Assembly (NCBI RefSeq): GCF_023101205.1 | Contig: NZ_CP078078.1 | Location: forward strand, 1,364,001 to 1,428,000 | Length of the DNA stretch: 64,000 bases | Origin: Microbacterium aurugineum | Lineage (GTDB): Bacteria > Actinomycetota > Actinomycetes > Actinomycetales > Microbacteriaceae | Direction of reading: 5' to 3' | Program-made: the position numbers and the translations under genes | Notes under the pieces: generated by a model | What the model was told of the DNA's origin: nothing | Database searches by the model: none | The model's input: only the letters and a program-made list of their open reading frames with translations | Shown: piece after piece, positions 31,138-40,506 of the stretch | How the letters are laid out: the number at the start of each line of letters is the position of its first letter | Position numbering within the stretch: position 1 is the first letter of the stretch

Positions 31138-31827
31138 ATGCCCACGCACCTCATCACCGGTGCAGGGTCCGGCATCGGAGCGGTCCTCGCCCGTCGTCTT
31201 CGGGATCGCGGGGATGACGTGGTCGCCCTCGTGCGCGACGCCGGGCGTGCCCGGGAGGTCGCGGAGGCGCTACCGGGCGTTCGTGTGCTCGTCGGCGACC
31301 TCGCGCAACCGGGCCGTCTGTCGTGGGCGCTCTCGAAGCAGCAGCTCCCGGATCGCATCGATTCCCTGATCCATGTCGCGGGAGTCGTCGATCTCGGCGC
31401 GGTGGCCGACCTGCCGCCCGCGCGCTGGGAGCAGCAGCTCGCGGTGAACCTCGTCGCGCCCGCCGAGCTCACACGTCTCCTGCTTCCGGTCCTCCGTGTG
31501 TCGCAGGGACAGATCGTGTTCGTGAACTCCGGTGCGGGACTCCGCGCCCACGCTGGCTGGTCCGCCTATGCGGCGTCGAAGCATGGGCTCCGCGCTCTCG
31601 CTGATGCGCTGCGGGCCGAAGAGGCGCAGCACGGCGTTCGCGTCACGTCGATCTACCCGGGGCGCACGGCCACCCCGATGCAGGAGCGCGTGCATCAGCA
31701 GGAGGGGCAGGACTACGATGCCGAGCGTTTCATCACGCCGGAGTCCGTCGCCACGACGATCCTGACCGCACTCGACCTCCCGCGCGACGCGGAGATCACC
31801 GACCTCACGGTGCGACCGGGCCGCTGA
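31138..31827 (+). CDS. Short-chain dehydrogenase/reductase
   Basis: A 229-residue classical SDR. Cofactor motif ITGAGSGIGAVLARRL is at the N-terminus (TGxxxGIG), and a catalytic YAASKHG near residue 144 supplies the Tyr-x-x-x-Lys pair after a serine (VNSGAG). The absence of an acidic residue after beta-2 (LVRDAGRAR) suggests NADP preference; this is inference. Substrate unknown. It follows rsfS by one base and ends the operon. Confidence 0.9.
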   Translation: MPTHLITGAGSGIGAVLARRLRDRGDDVVALVRDAGRAREVAEALPGVRVLVGDLAQPGRLSWALSKQQLPDRIDSLIHVAGVVDLGAVADLPPARWEQQLAVNLVAPAELTRLLLPVLRVSQGQIVFVNSGAGLRAHAGWSAYAASKHGLRALADALRAEEAQHGVRVTSIYPGRTATPMQERVHQQEGQDYDAERFITPESVATTILTALDLPRDAEITDLTVRPGR

Positions 31828-31845
31828 CCCGGCGCCGGGTTGGGC

Positions 31846-33513
31846 TCAGGCCGTCAGCCGTGTGCGACGGGCGAGCATGCCGCGATCGGCGCGCGTCTGC
31901 GGGGGGATCGCCGAAAGGAGCGACCGCGTGTACGGGTGCTCGGGACGACGGTAGACCTCTTCTGTGTCTCCGATCTCGACCAGGTTGCCCAGGTACATCA
32001 CCGCGACGCGATCGGCGATATGACGCACGAGCGAGAGGTCGTGTGCGATGAAGACGATCGACATGCCCAGCCGTTCACGCAGGTCGCACAGCAGGTCGAT
32101 GATCTGCGCGCGGATCGAGACATCCAGTGCAGACACCGGTTCGTCGCACACCAGGACGTCGGGGTCGAGGGCGAGCGCCCTCGCGATACCGATCCGCTGA
32201 CGTTGACCGCCCGAGAACTGGTGGGGGAATCGCGAGCCCATCTCCGGAGTCAGGCCCACGAGTTCGAGCAGCTCTGCGACACGTGCACGTCGGGTCGCCG
32301 GTGTCCCGGTATGAGTGGCGGCGAGTGGTTCCGCGATGATCTGCTGCACGGTCATCCGCGGATTCAGCGACAGGTACGGGTCTTGGAACACCATCTGCAC
32401 TCCGCGTCGCAGGATCTTCCGGTCGCGCAGTCGTCCCTTGGTCACGTCCTGATCGCGGTAGCGCAGGGTGCCCGCGTCCGGGGAATCCAGGCCCACGAGC
32501 ATGCGCGCCAGTGTGGACTTGCCACTGCCTGATTCGCCGACGACCGCCAGGATCTCGCCCTGTCGGAGCTCGAGATCGACGCCGGCGACCGCGGCGACGC
32601 GATGCGCGCGGCGACCACTGCCCGAGCGGAACGTGCGCTCCAGGCCGCGTCCTTCGAGGATGGGGGCGCCACCGTCGTCTTCTGCGGCGGCGCTCACATC
32701 CCGCGGCATCGAGTTCAGCAACTGCACCGTGTACGGATGCTGCGGCTTCGTCAGCACCTCATCGGCGGACCCTGACTCCACGATGCGTCCCGTGCGCATG
32801 ACCGCGACCTGATCGGCGACCTCCATCACCACACCGAGATCGTGCGTGATGAGCAGGATGCCCATCCCCAGCCGCTCGCGCAAGGAGAGCAGCAGGTCGA
32901 GGATCTGCGCCTGCACCGTCACATCGAGCGCGGTCGTCGGTTCATCCGCGATGATGAGATCAGGATCCAGTGCGATCGCCATGGCGATCAGGATGCGCTG
33001 GCGCTGACCGCCGGAGAACTGGTGCGGATAGTCGTGCACGCGCTTGTCGGGGGTGGGGATACCGACGAGGGTCAGCAGCTCGACCGCGCGTGCTTCGGCA
33101 GCGCGGCGGCCGATGCTGCGATGAGCGCGGATGAGGTCGATGATCTGCTCGCCGATGCTGAGGACCGGGTTCAAAGCGGAAAGGGCATCCTGCATGACCA
33201 GGCTGACGCGCACGCCACGCAGGCGTCGATGCTGCTCGGCGGAGAGGGAGAGGAGGTCGGTCCCGCTCAGCGACATGGTCGACGCCTCGACGTCTCCGTC
33301 GTCGAGGAGTCCCATGATCGCGCGTGCGGTCATCGACTTGCCCGAGCCCGACTCACCGAGCAGCGCGAACACCTCGCCGCGTCGCACGACGAGATCGATG
33401 TCGTCGACCACGCGGTGCCGGCGTCCCTCGCCGGTGAGGGTGACGGTGAGTCCCTTCACGTCCAGGACCACGGCGTTCTGGGGGGCGGATGTGTTCTCCA
33501 TGGATGCCATCAT
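31846..33513 (-). CDS. Fused double ABC ATPase of peptide importer
   Basis: A 555-residue protein with two full cassettes. First half: [33 protein letters not shown]. Second half: [35 protein letters not shown]. Each has the C-terminal HPYT motif of the oligopeptide transporter ATPases. It is the energy unit for the permease pair at 36528-38386, which otherwise lacks an ATPase, though it is encoded divergently from that operon. The ATG may be at 33513 or an internal Met nine bases on. The gene shares the 33.5-33.7 kb palindromic region with the dipeptidase. Confidence 0.93.
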   Translation of the reverse strand: MMASMENTSAPQNAVVLDVKGLTVTLTGEGRRHRVVDDIDLVVRRGEVFALLGESGSGKSMTARAIMGLLDDGDVEASTMSLSGTDLLSLSAEQHRRLRGVRVSLVMQDALSALNPVLSIGEQIIDLIRAHRSIGRRAAEARAVELLTLVGIPTPDKRVHDYPHQFSGGQRQRILIAMAIALDPDLIIADEPTTALDVTVQAQILDLLLSLRERLGMGILLITHDLGVVMEVADQVAVMRTGRIVESGSADEVLTKPQHPYTVQLLNSMPRDVSAAAEDDGGAPILEGRGLERTFRSGSGRRAHRVAAVAGVDLELRQGEILAVVGESGSGKSTLARMLVGLDSPDAGTLRYRDQDVTKGRLRDRKILRRGVQMVFQDPYLSLNPRMTVQQIIAEPLAATHTGTPATRRARVAELLELVGLTPEMGSRFPHQFSGGQRQRIGIARALALDPDVLVCDEPVSALDVSIRAQIIDLLCDLRERLGMSIVFIAHDLSLVRHIADRVAVMYLGNLVEIGDTEEVYRRPEHPYTRSLLSAIPPQTRADRGMLARRTRLTA

Positions 33514-33528
33514 GCCAGCATCCTGGCT

Positions 33529-33558
33529 CTGAAATGTTTCGAACAGGAAACATTTCAG
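33529..33558. promoter_or_regulatory. 30-bp palindromic operator in the divergent region
   Basis: A 12-bp arm CTGAAATGTTTC is matched by an exact inverse GAAACATTTCAG with a 6-bp spacer. It is AT-rich against a GC-rich background and lies between the divergent ATPase and dipeptidase starts. The size suits a dimeric or tetrameric helix-turn-helix regulator. The Lrp/AsnC-type gene at the end of the operon (40503) is the likeliest binder, by inference. Confidence 0.8.
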
Positions 33559-33670
33559 CCGAAGATAATCACCAGGGTTGACTTCTGTGCCGAAATCTTC
33601 CAGATTCGAGGAATCTCCCGCTCGTCGACTGGGAGTGGCACCCGCATCATCGAACCGAAGGAGCGCATTC

Positions 33671-34876
33671 GTGCTCGAACAAGCTGGCCGGTATACCGGC
33701 TACACCGCGTACGACTATCTCGAAGCCGGCAAGGACTACCGCGAGTTCCGCTACGCCCCGCAGATCGGCCGCGTGCCGGCGTATGACCTCGGGCTGAGCG
33801 ACGCCCAGCAGGAACGCACCGAGCGTCTGCTCCGCGAGGAGACCGTGATCTCCCTGCACGAGCATGTGCAGGTGTTCCCCGAGGACATGGGCGAGCTGCG
33901 CGACCACATCCGCCAGGGCCGCGAACCCACCGCCTACCAGGGCCTGGCCCGCTCGGGTCTCACGGCCGTGTTCGACAACGGCATGGACGGCACCTGCTGC
34001 ATCTCCAGTGACGCCGGATGGAAGTACCAGGACGTGCTGTTCGACCTCGGTGTGCGCATGGCCGACCTCGCACACCAGGACTTCGTGATCAAGGCCGAGT
34101 CGATCAAGGACATCCGTCACGCCGCAGAGACCGGCCGTGTCGCACACATCTTCGCTCTCGAGGCCTCGACGATGATCGAGAACGAGGTCGACCGCCTCGA
34201 CGTCCTCTACGGCTTCGGCGTGCGTCAGATGGGCATCGCCTATTCCGAGGCCAACATGCTCGGCGGTGGGCTCAAGGAGCGCGGCGACGGCGGACTGACG
34301 TACTTCGGCGAGCGCGCCGTCGAGCGGATGAACAAGCTCGGCATCGCGATCGACATCTCCCACTCCGGAGACCAGACGTGCCTCGACGTGATCGCCCACT
34401 CCACCAAGCCGGTGTTCATCACGCATGCCGGTGCGCGCGGGCTGTGGCCGACGAACCGCATGAAGACCGATGAGACGATCATCGAGTGCGCGAAGCGCGG
34501 CGGCGTGATCGGTATCGAGGCGGCCCCGCACACGACGATCTCGCCCCAGCACCCGCGGCACTCGCTGGAGTCGGTCATGGATCACTTCCAGTACTGCGTC
34601 GACCTGGTGGGCCTCGAGCACGTCAGCTTCGGTCCCGACACGCTGTTCGGCGATCACGTGGGCCTGCACGACGCGTTCTCGTCGAACCTGTCGCTCGGCC
34701 AGGCGCACGCCAACGTCGACTACGAGAAGCAGCCGTACGTCGACGGCATCGAGAACCCGGCCGAGGCCTTCTACAACATCATCGGCTGGCTCGTGAAGCA
34801 CGACTACTCCGACGACGAGATTCGCGCCGTCGTCGGAGGGAACACCCTGCGCGTACTCGAGGAGGTCTGGGTCTGA
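33671..34876 (+). CDS. Membrane dipeptidase (M19 family)
   Basis: A 401-residue metal-dependent dipeptidase of the renal-dipeptidase superfamily, probably cytoplasmic since no signal peptide is present. It has HEH near the N-terminus (VISLHEHVQVF), ALEASTMIENEVDRLD, and later ISHSG and THAGARGLWPTNR metal-site segments. GTG at 33671 is preferred because AAGGAG lies 7 bases before it; an open frame from 33578 is unsupported. It opens the operon dipeptidase-SBP-permease-permease-M24-hydrolase-AsnC. Confidence 0.88.
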   Translation: MLEQAGRYTGYTAYDYLEAGKDYREFRYAPQIGRVPAYDLGLSDAQQERTERLLREETVISLHEHVQVFPEDMGELRDHIRQGREPTAYQGLARSGLTAVFDNGMDGTCCISSDAGWKYQDVLFDLGVRMADLAHQDFVIKAESIKDIRHAAETGRVAHIFALEASTMIENEVDRLDVLYGFGVRQMGIAYSEANMLGGGLKERGDGGLTYFGERAVERMNKLGIAIDISHSGDQTCLDVIAHSTKPVFITHAGARGLWPTNRMKTDETIIECAKRGGVIGIEAAPHTTISPQHPRHSLESVMDHFQYCVDLVGLEHVSFGPDTLFGDHVGLHDAFSSNLSLGQAHANVDYEKQPYVDGIENPAEAFYNIIGWLVKHDYSDDEIRAVVGGNTLRVLEEVWV

Positions 34877-36495
34877 TGAAGTACAGCAAGTTCCTCGCCC
34901 TCGGTGCGGCCGCGGCTCTCGCCGTCGGTCTCGCCGCGTGCGCCCCGTCTGCGCCGGAACCGGGGGAGTCGTCCGGCTCCTCCGGCCCCAGCGACGAGAC
35001 GATCAGCATCGGCACGACGACGGACGTCGTGAACTTCAATCCGGTCCTCGGAAACAGCCGCACGGACTCGTGGATCACGAACCTGATGTATCCGCATCTG
35101 CTGAGCATCAGTGACGACGGCACCAAGGAAGCGCATGTCGCCACCGACTGGGGCTACGTGGATGACACCACCGGCTTCTACGAGATCCGCGACGATCTGA
35201 CCTGGAGCGACGGCGAGCCCCTGACCGCCGAGGACGTCGCGTGGACGCTCAACGCCGTCAAGCGCGACCAGGCACCCGGCACGTTCTACGGACAGCTGGG
35301 CAACCTCGACACGGCGACCGCCGTATCGGACACGAGGGTCGAGCTCTCGCTCACCCAGCCGGACTCGTCGATCATCGAGGAGATCGGGTTCTGGGGTGTC
35401 GTCGTTCCGCAGCACGTGTTCGAGCCGCAGGGGTCGATCGCGGAGTTCGCGAACGACGGCAGCGACGGCGGCTGGGTCGGCATGGGGCCCTTCATCATGA
35501 GCGACTTCCAGGTCGGCCAGCACTACACCCTGGAGCGCGTGGAGGACTATCCGCTCGTCGAGGGCGGAGTGCCCGGACCCGCAGAGGTCGTGTACCGCGT
35601 GTATCCCGACGTGAACACCGAGATCCTGGCGCTGCAGAGCGGCGAGATCGACGTGATCGCGAACGCGTTGCCGCCGGCGCAGGTCGAACAGCTCAGCAGC
35701 ACCGACGGCCTGCAGGTCATCGAGGCGCCGGGACTCGGGTACGCCCACCTGGTCTACAACATGGACAAACCCGACCTCGCGAAGACCGAGGTGCGCCAGG
35801 CGCTCGCCCACGCGGTCGACTACGACGCGATCCGCACCGTGGTGCTCCAGGGGCAGGCCGTCTCGACGGGTTCGAGTGCGCTGATGCCGGTGCTCGCGAA
35901 GTACTACGACGACTCGGTGAAGGAGTACGAGTTCGATCCCGAGAAGTCACGCTCCCTCATGGAGAAGGCCGGCTACACGGCGGACGCGAGCGGCAAGTTC
36001 CCCCTCTCGTTCCGGCTGATCTACTCGCTGCAGGACAGTGTGACCAGCCAGTGGGCGCAGATGGTGAAGGACAGTGCGGCGGAGGCCGGCATCACGATCG
36101 AGCTGCAGGGCACGGAGCGCAACACCTACCTCTCGATGACCAATGAGGGGGACTACGACATCTATGCGGGCAACTTCGCCATCATGGACGACCCGGTGAC
36201 GAACTTCGCGCTCTCGTACCTCCCCGGCGGAGCGATCAACTACACCCACGTGGACGACCCCGACCTCAACGCGCTGATCGAGGAGGGCATGGTCACCTTC
36301 GAGGAAGACGAGAAGATCTCGATCATGCGCGAGGCGAACAAGATCGTGCACGAGCAGGTCTACGACAACATCATGTACACGCAGAATCTGTTCTTCGCGG
36401 CCAGCGATGAATGGGCCGGCTTCATCTCGAAGCCGAGCGAACTGCTCTCGATCGTGAACCCGCTCTCGCTCGCGAGCGCGTACCCGGTCGAGTAA
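34876..36495 (+). CDS. ABC transporter substrate-binding lipoprotein, family 5
   Basis: A 539-residue solute receptor anchored by a lipidated cysteine in LAAC (residue 22). SBP_bac_5 motif is near residue 95 (IRDDLTWSDGEPLTAEDVAWTL). It overlaps the dipeptidase stop by one base. With the dipeptidase and two later peptidase-like genes, the substrate is most likely small peptides or peptide-like amides. It is clearly a distant paralogue of the receptor at 8959 rather than a recent copy. Confidence 0.92.
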   Translation: MKYSKFLALGAAAALAVGLAACAPSAPEPGESSGSSGPSDETISIGTTTDVVNFNPVLGNSRTDSWITNLMYPHLLSISDDGTKEAHVATDWGYVDDTTGFYEIRDDLTWSDGEPLTAEDVAWTLNAVKRDQAPGTFYGQLGNLDTATAVSDTRVELSLTQPDSSIIEEIGFWGVVVPQHVFEPQGSIAEFANDGSDGGWVGMGPFIMSDFQVGQHYTLERVEDYPLVEGGVPGPAEVVYRVYPDVNTEILALQSGEIDVIANALPPAQVEQLSSTDGLQVIEAPGLGYAHLVYNMDKPDLAKTEVRQALAHAVDYDAIRTVVLQGQAVSTGSSALMPVLAKYYDDSVKEYEFDPEKSRSLMEKAGYTADASGKFPLSFRLIYSLQDSVTSQWAQMVKDSAAEAGITIELQGTERNTYLSMTNEGDYDIYAGNFAIMDDPVTNFALSYLPGGAINYTHVDDPDLNALIEEGMVTFEEDEKISIMREANKIVHEQVYDNIMYTQNLFFAASDEWAGFISKPSELLSIVNPLSLASAYPVE

Positions 36496-36527
36496 CCACC
36501 ACTGCACTCTCGAGGAAGGTCGCCCGG

Positions 36528-37490
36528 GTGTCCCGAGCATCGTTCATTCTCCGTCGCGCAGGTCGAGGTCTGCTCACGATCTGGTTCGCCGTGACCGTGA
36601 CGTTCCTGCTCCTGCGTCTGCTTCCCGGCGATCCGGCGCTGGCGCTGGCGAGCCCGAACATGACGGACGACATCCGGGCGACCATCCTCGAGCAGTACGG
36701 GCTGGACCAGCCCCTGATCGTGCAGTACGGGCTCTACATGTGGCAGCTGTTGCAGGGCAACCTCGGAATCTCGTTCACGCAGTCGATCCCGGTGACCGAC
36801 GTGCTCCTGCAACGGCTGCCGTGGACGCTGCTCCTGACCGTCACAGCCTTGGTGCTCACCATCGTCATCGGCGTGCCGCTCGGTGTCGCCGCCGCCTCCC
36901 ACAAGGGAGGGCTCATCGACAGGGCCGTGCAGGTCGTCGGTGTCACGGGACAGTCGCTGTTCGTCCCCAGTGTCGCGATCCTCCTGTTGTTCGTGTTCGG
37001 GCTGAACCTCGGCTGGTTCCCGATCGGCGGTGCGTACACCAACAACACCTACGGGTTCGATTGGTACCTCAGCGTCGCGCAGCACCTCGTCCTCCCCGCG
37101 GTATCACTCATGCTCATCCAAGTCGGCTCCTACGTGCTCACCATGCGGTCGACGCTCATCGAGACGCTCGGGGAGGACTACATCCTCCTGGCCAAGGCGA
37201 ACGGCATCCGCGGCAGCCGCATTCTCTGGAAGCACGCGCTGCGCAATGCGCTGCTTCCCACGACCACGCTGATCGGCCTGCAGCTCGGATTCCTGGTCGG
37301 GGGCGCGGTGCTCACCGAGACCGTCTTCGCCTACCCCGGTATCGGCCGTGGCATCTACGAGGCGGTCACCCAGCTCGACTTCCCTGTGCTGCAAGGGGCC
37401 TTCCTCATGCTCGCCATCACCGTCGTGGTCGCGAACACGATCACCGACATCATCTACGGCTACCTGGACCCGAGAGTGAAGACCTCATGA
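36528..37490 (+). CDS. ABC transporter permease, DppB-like
   Basis: A 320-residue permease with about six helices. LLPGDPALALASP follows helix 1, and the EAA-type loop is ETLGEDYILLAKANGIRGSRI. The conserved C-terminal motif TVFAYPGIGRGIYEAV matches DppB. GTG at 36528 with AGGAAGG upstream is preferred to an upstream in-frame start at 36411 that overlaps the receptor gene. Pairs with the following permease, which it overlaps by four bases. Confidence 0.93.
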   Translation: MSRASFILRRAGRGLLTIWFAVTVTFLLLRLLPGDPALALASPNMTDDIRATILEQYGLDQPLIVQYGLYMWQLLQGNLGISFTQSIPVTDVLLQRLPWTLLLTVTALVLTIVIGVPLGVAAASHKGGLIDRAVQVVGVTGQSLFVPSVAILLLFVFGLNLGWFPIGGAYTNNTYGFDWYLSVAQHLVLPAVSLMLIQVGSYVLTMRSTLIETLGEDYILLAKANGIRGSRILWKHALRNALLPTTTLIGLQLGFLVGGAVLTETVFAYPGIGRGIYEAVTQLDFPVLQGAFLMLAITVVVANTITDIIYGYLDPRVKTS

Positions 37491-38386
37491 CCGCTCCGAT
37501 GCCCTCGTCCGAGACCCTCGCACCGAGTGAACCGACCGCCACGGGCAGCGAACGGGCGAGCGCGCACACCTGGCGCGCGTTCCGCCGTGACCCGCTCGGG
37601 ATGATCTCACTCGGCCTTCTGATCCTGCTCGTCATCGTCGCGCTCGCTGCTCCGCTGATCGCGCCCTATCCGGCCAGCTACGGCCCCGACGTGCTGCGGC
37701 CGCCGAGCAGCGACCATTGGTTCGGCACCGACGCCCTCGGGCGCGACGTGTTCTCCGAAGTGATCTGGGGCACGCAGCAGAGTGTGCTCGTCGCGGTCGC
37801 CGCCTCACTGATCGCGATCGTCTTCGGCACGATCATCGCCGTGCTCGGCGCCTACTTCCGCAAGCTCGACAGTGTCATCAGCGTGATCGTCGACATGACG
37901 CTCTCGCTGCCGGTGCTGCCGCTCATGATCCTCATCGCCGCGCTCGTGGGGCCGAGCACGTCGACGATCATCTTCGTCGTCGCGGCGTTCTCGTGGCCGG
38001 AAGTGACCCGACTCGTGCGTTCACAGGCGCTGACCGTCGTCGGGCTGCCCTACGTCGATGCCTCGCGCCTGATGACCACCTCGCCGGTCTGGATCATCAC
38101 GAAGCACATCCTCCCCGCCGTGACACCGGTGGTGGTGGTCTCGGTGGTCGTGACGGCGTCGCGGGCGGTGCTCTCGGCGGCGGGACTCGCCTTCCTGGGC
38201 CTCGGGGATCCGACCACCTGGTCCTGGGGGCGCATCCTCTACGAAGCGCAGCAGGCCGGTGCCATGGTGAGCGCCTGGTGGCTGACGCTCTTCCCCTCGA
38301 TCGCGATCCTGATCCTGGTGCTCTCGGCCACGCTGCTCTCGATCGCCTACAACGACGCGCGCAACCCGCGCCACCTCGCCCGATAG
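37487..38386 (+). CDS. ABC transporter permease, DppC-like
   Basis: A 299-residue partner permease. It carries HWFGTDALGRDVFSEVIWGT near residue 80, LTVVGLPYVDASRLM in the coupling loop, and LAFLGLGDPTTWSWGRIL late. An N-terminal polar extension of about 35 residues precedes the first helix. The ATPase for this pair is the divergent fused gene at 31846. Next gene starts 6 bp after the stop. Confidence 0.93.
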   Translation: MTAPMPSSETLAPSEPTATGSERASAHTWRAFRRDPLGMISLGLLILLVIVALAAPLIAPYPASYGPDVLRPPSSDHWFGTDALGRDVFSEVIWGTQQSVLVAVAASLIAIVFGTIIAVLGAYFRKLDSVISVIVDMTLSLPVLPLMILIAALVGPSTSTIIFVVAAFSWPEVTRLVRSQALTVVGLPYVDASRLMTTSPVWIITKHILPAVTPVVVVSVVVTASRAVLSAAGLAFLGLGDPTTWSWGRILYEAQQAGAMVSAWWLTLFPSIAILILVLSATLLSIAYNDARNPRHLAR

Positions 38387-38395
38387 GAGCCTGTG

Positions 38396-39574
38396 ATGAC
38401 CGAGTTCGACCAGCGACTCGCCCCCGAGTTCTTCGACCGTGTGCAGACACGCGTGCGCGAGCGCATGGCCGAGGAAGGCTTCGACGCGTTCCTCACCGAC
38501 AGTCCGGAGGACATCGCGTACCTCACCGGCTTCTTCCACCACCCGTCCGAGCGCCCCGTGGCGGTCTGGCTCGAAGCGACGGGCAGGGTCGTCATGTTGC
38601 TGCCGGAGCTCGAGCGCGAGTACGCCCAGTCCCAGTCCTCCCGGGCGGAGCTGGTCTCGTTCTTCGAGTTCCCCGGAGTCGTCGCACCGTTCGAGGTGCT
38701 GGCCCGTGCGGTCACACCGCGGGGCAGGGTGGGATTCACCTCCACCATGCCGTATTCACGACTCGTGGCTGCACGGGAAGCGATGCCCGGTGCAGACCTC
38801 GTCGGGTCGGACCTGGTCACCCGCACCCGCTTCGTGAAGTTCCCCGAAGAAGTCGTGCTGCACCGCGAGGCCGCTCGCATCACCGATCGGATGCTCGACG
38901 CCGGTGTGGCGCTGGTGACGGAGGCCATCGGCGCCGGGGGAGACCTGCCGACCGAGGCCGAACTCGAACGTCACGTCACCGCGGCAGGCACGGGCATCAT
39001 GTACGCCGAGCATCACAACGTGGTGGTGGCCTCGCTGCTCGCTGGTGGGCTCGTCTACTCGGGCGCGAACTCCGCGTTCCCGCACGGTCTTCCGTCGGTC
39101 AACCGCCTCAAAGCCGGCGACACCTTCATGCTGTCGCTGGGATGCGCAGTCGGTGGTCGCTTCATCGAAGGCGAGCGCACCTTCGTGCTGGGCGAGCCCA
39201 CAGCGGAGCAACGCCGCTATCACGACACGGTCCATGCGGCCCAGCTGCGTGGACGCGAGACCATCCGCGCCGGGCTCGAATGCCGTGAGGCGAACCGGCT
39301 GTGCCTCGACGTGATCCGCGATGCGGGTCTGGGCGAGTTCATCCGCCACCGCCAGGGACACGGAATCGGCCTCGGCATGCACGAGGCTCCCTGGCTGGAG
39401 GATGGCGATCCCACACTGTTGGAAGCGGGCATGGTCGTCTCGAATGAGCCCGGCATCTACGTTCCGGGGCATGCCGGATACCGCATCAGCGACAGCATGC
39501 TCGTGACCGACACCGGTGCCGAGCCGTTGACCTCCTTCCCCCGCAGCCTCGACGACTGCACCATCGCGCTCTGA
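38396..39574 (+). CDS. Creatinase/M24-fold hydrolase with lost metal ligands
   Basis: A 392-residue pita-bread-fold protein (creatinase N-domain then M24 domain). The catalytic-type His230 (FPHG), His322 (QGHGIG) and Glu351 (EPGIY) are kept. The paired metal-ligand Asp residues of aminopeptidase P are replaced (Ser247 in LSLGC; ERT at 260 instead of DxTRT), and the last Glu is Ser365 (RISD). That pattern resembles metal-free creatinase and DoeA-type ectoine hydrolases more than Xaa-Pro dipeptidase. Actual substrate unknown; an amide or N-modified amino acid is plausible. GTG at 38393 is an alternative start. Confidence 0.82.
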   Translation: MTEFDQRLAPEFFDRVQTRVRERMAEEGFDAFLTDSPEDIAYLTGFFHHPSERPVAVWLEATGRVVMLLPELEREYAQSQSSRAELVSFFEFPGVVAPFEVLARAVTPRGRVGFTSTMPYSRLVAAREAMPGADLVGSDLVTRTRFVKFPEEVVLHREAARITDRMLDAGVALVTEAIGAGGDLPTEAELERHVTAAGTGIMYAEHHNVVVASLLAGGLVYSGANSAFPHGLPSVNRLKAGDTFMLSLGCAVGGRFIEGERTFVLGEPTAEQRRYHDTVHAAQLRGRETIRAGLECREANRLCLDVIRDAGLGEFIRHRQGHGIGLGMHEAPWLEDGDPTLLEAGMVVSNEPGIYVPGHAGYRISDSMLVTDTGAEPLTSFPRSLDDCTIAL

Positions 39575-39606
39575 CGCCCCGGAATTCGAGAGAGAGACAG
39601 AGAACC

Positions 39607-40506
39607 ATGACGACCACCCCGCCGGTGTCCCCGGAGTTCGCCGCAGCCACCAGTGACCACGAATGGGTCGAGATCAACGGAAACCACCTGGCCGTCGAGG
39701 TACTCGGCCCTGAGGGTGCGCCGGTCATCATCACCCATCACGGCGCACCGGGGCTCGGGTCGCGCGCCGAACCGCGCGCCAGCTTCGGCCGCCTCGCCGA
39801 CGAGTACCGCGTCGTGGTGTTCGATGCACGCGGCAGCGGGGTGAGCGAGGGCGAGGGGATCTACAGCCATGAACAGTGGGCTGCGGACATCGACGGGCTG
39901 CGGGAGTGGATCGGTGCCGAGAAGATCGTGATGGCGGGTGGCTCCTACGGTGGGTTCATGGCGATGGAATACGCCCTGCGGTATCCGGAGCGCGTGGCCG
40001 CGATCGTGCTGCGCGACACGTCGCCCGACAACTCCAACGCGCACCTCGCGCGCGAGAACGCCTTGGCCTCTGACCGCGTCACGATCGACATGGAGAAGTT
40101 CGACCGCATCGACGTCGGGCAGGTGTACGACGACGAGGACCTGAAGGACTGCTGGCGCGAGATCCTCCCGTTGTACGACTTCGTCTACGACCCGGAGGCC
40201 ACCGAACGCAAAGTGCAGGCGACGCCGTATCGCTATCGCGCGCACAACTACGCCTTCTCGGTGAACCTCCCGAACTACGATCTCAAGCCGCGGCTGCCGG
40301 AGATCGGTGTGCCGACACTCATCACGGTGGGGCGGACGGACTGGATCACGCCAGTATCGTGTAGCCAGACGATCGCCGATCTCATCCCGGACTCCGAGAT
40401 GGTGGTGTTCGAGAAATCGGGGCACTCCCCGCAGATCGAGGAGGCAGAGGCGTGGACGAAGACCGTGCGCTCGTTCCTGCACCGGGTGTACCCGCCGACC
40501 CGATGA
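39607..40506 (+). CDS. Alpha/beta hydrolase (proline iminopeptidase-like)
   Basis: A 299-residue hydrolase of the S33-like alpha/beta fold. The nucleophile elbow GGSYGG near residue 117 holds the serine. HHGAPGLGSRAEPR is the oxyanion segment, the acid is in TVGRTDWITPV, and His is in KSGHSPQIEEAE. It resembles prolyl iminopeptidases, which suits a peptide-degrading operon. The M24-like gene lies just upstream; the stop overlaps the regulator ATG by four bases. Substrate not proven. Confidence 0.88.
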   Translation: MTTTPPVSPEFAAATSDHEWVEINGNHLAVEVLGPEGAPVIITHHGAPGLGSRAEPRASFGRLADEYRVVVFDARGSGVSEGEGIYSHEQWAADIDGLREWIGAEKIVMAGGSYGGFMAMEYALRYPERVAAIVLRDTSPDNSNAHLARENALASDRVTIDMEKFDRIDVGQVYDDEDLKDCWREILPLYDFVYDPEATERKVQATPYRYRAHNYAFSVNLPNYDLKPRLPEIGVPTLITVGRTDWITPVSCSQTIADLIPDSEMVVFEKSGHSPQIEEAEAWTKTVRSFLHRVYPPTR

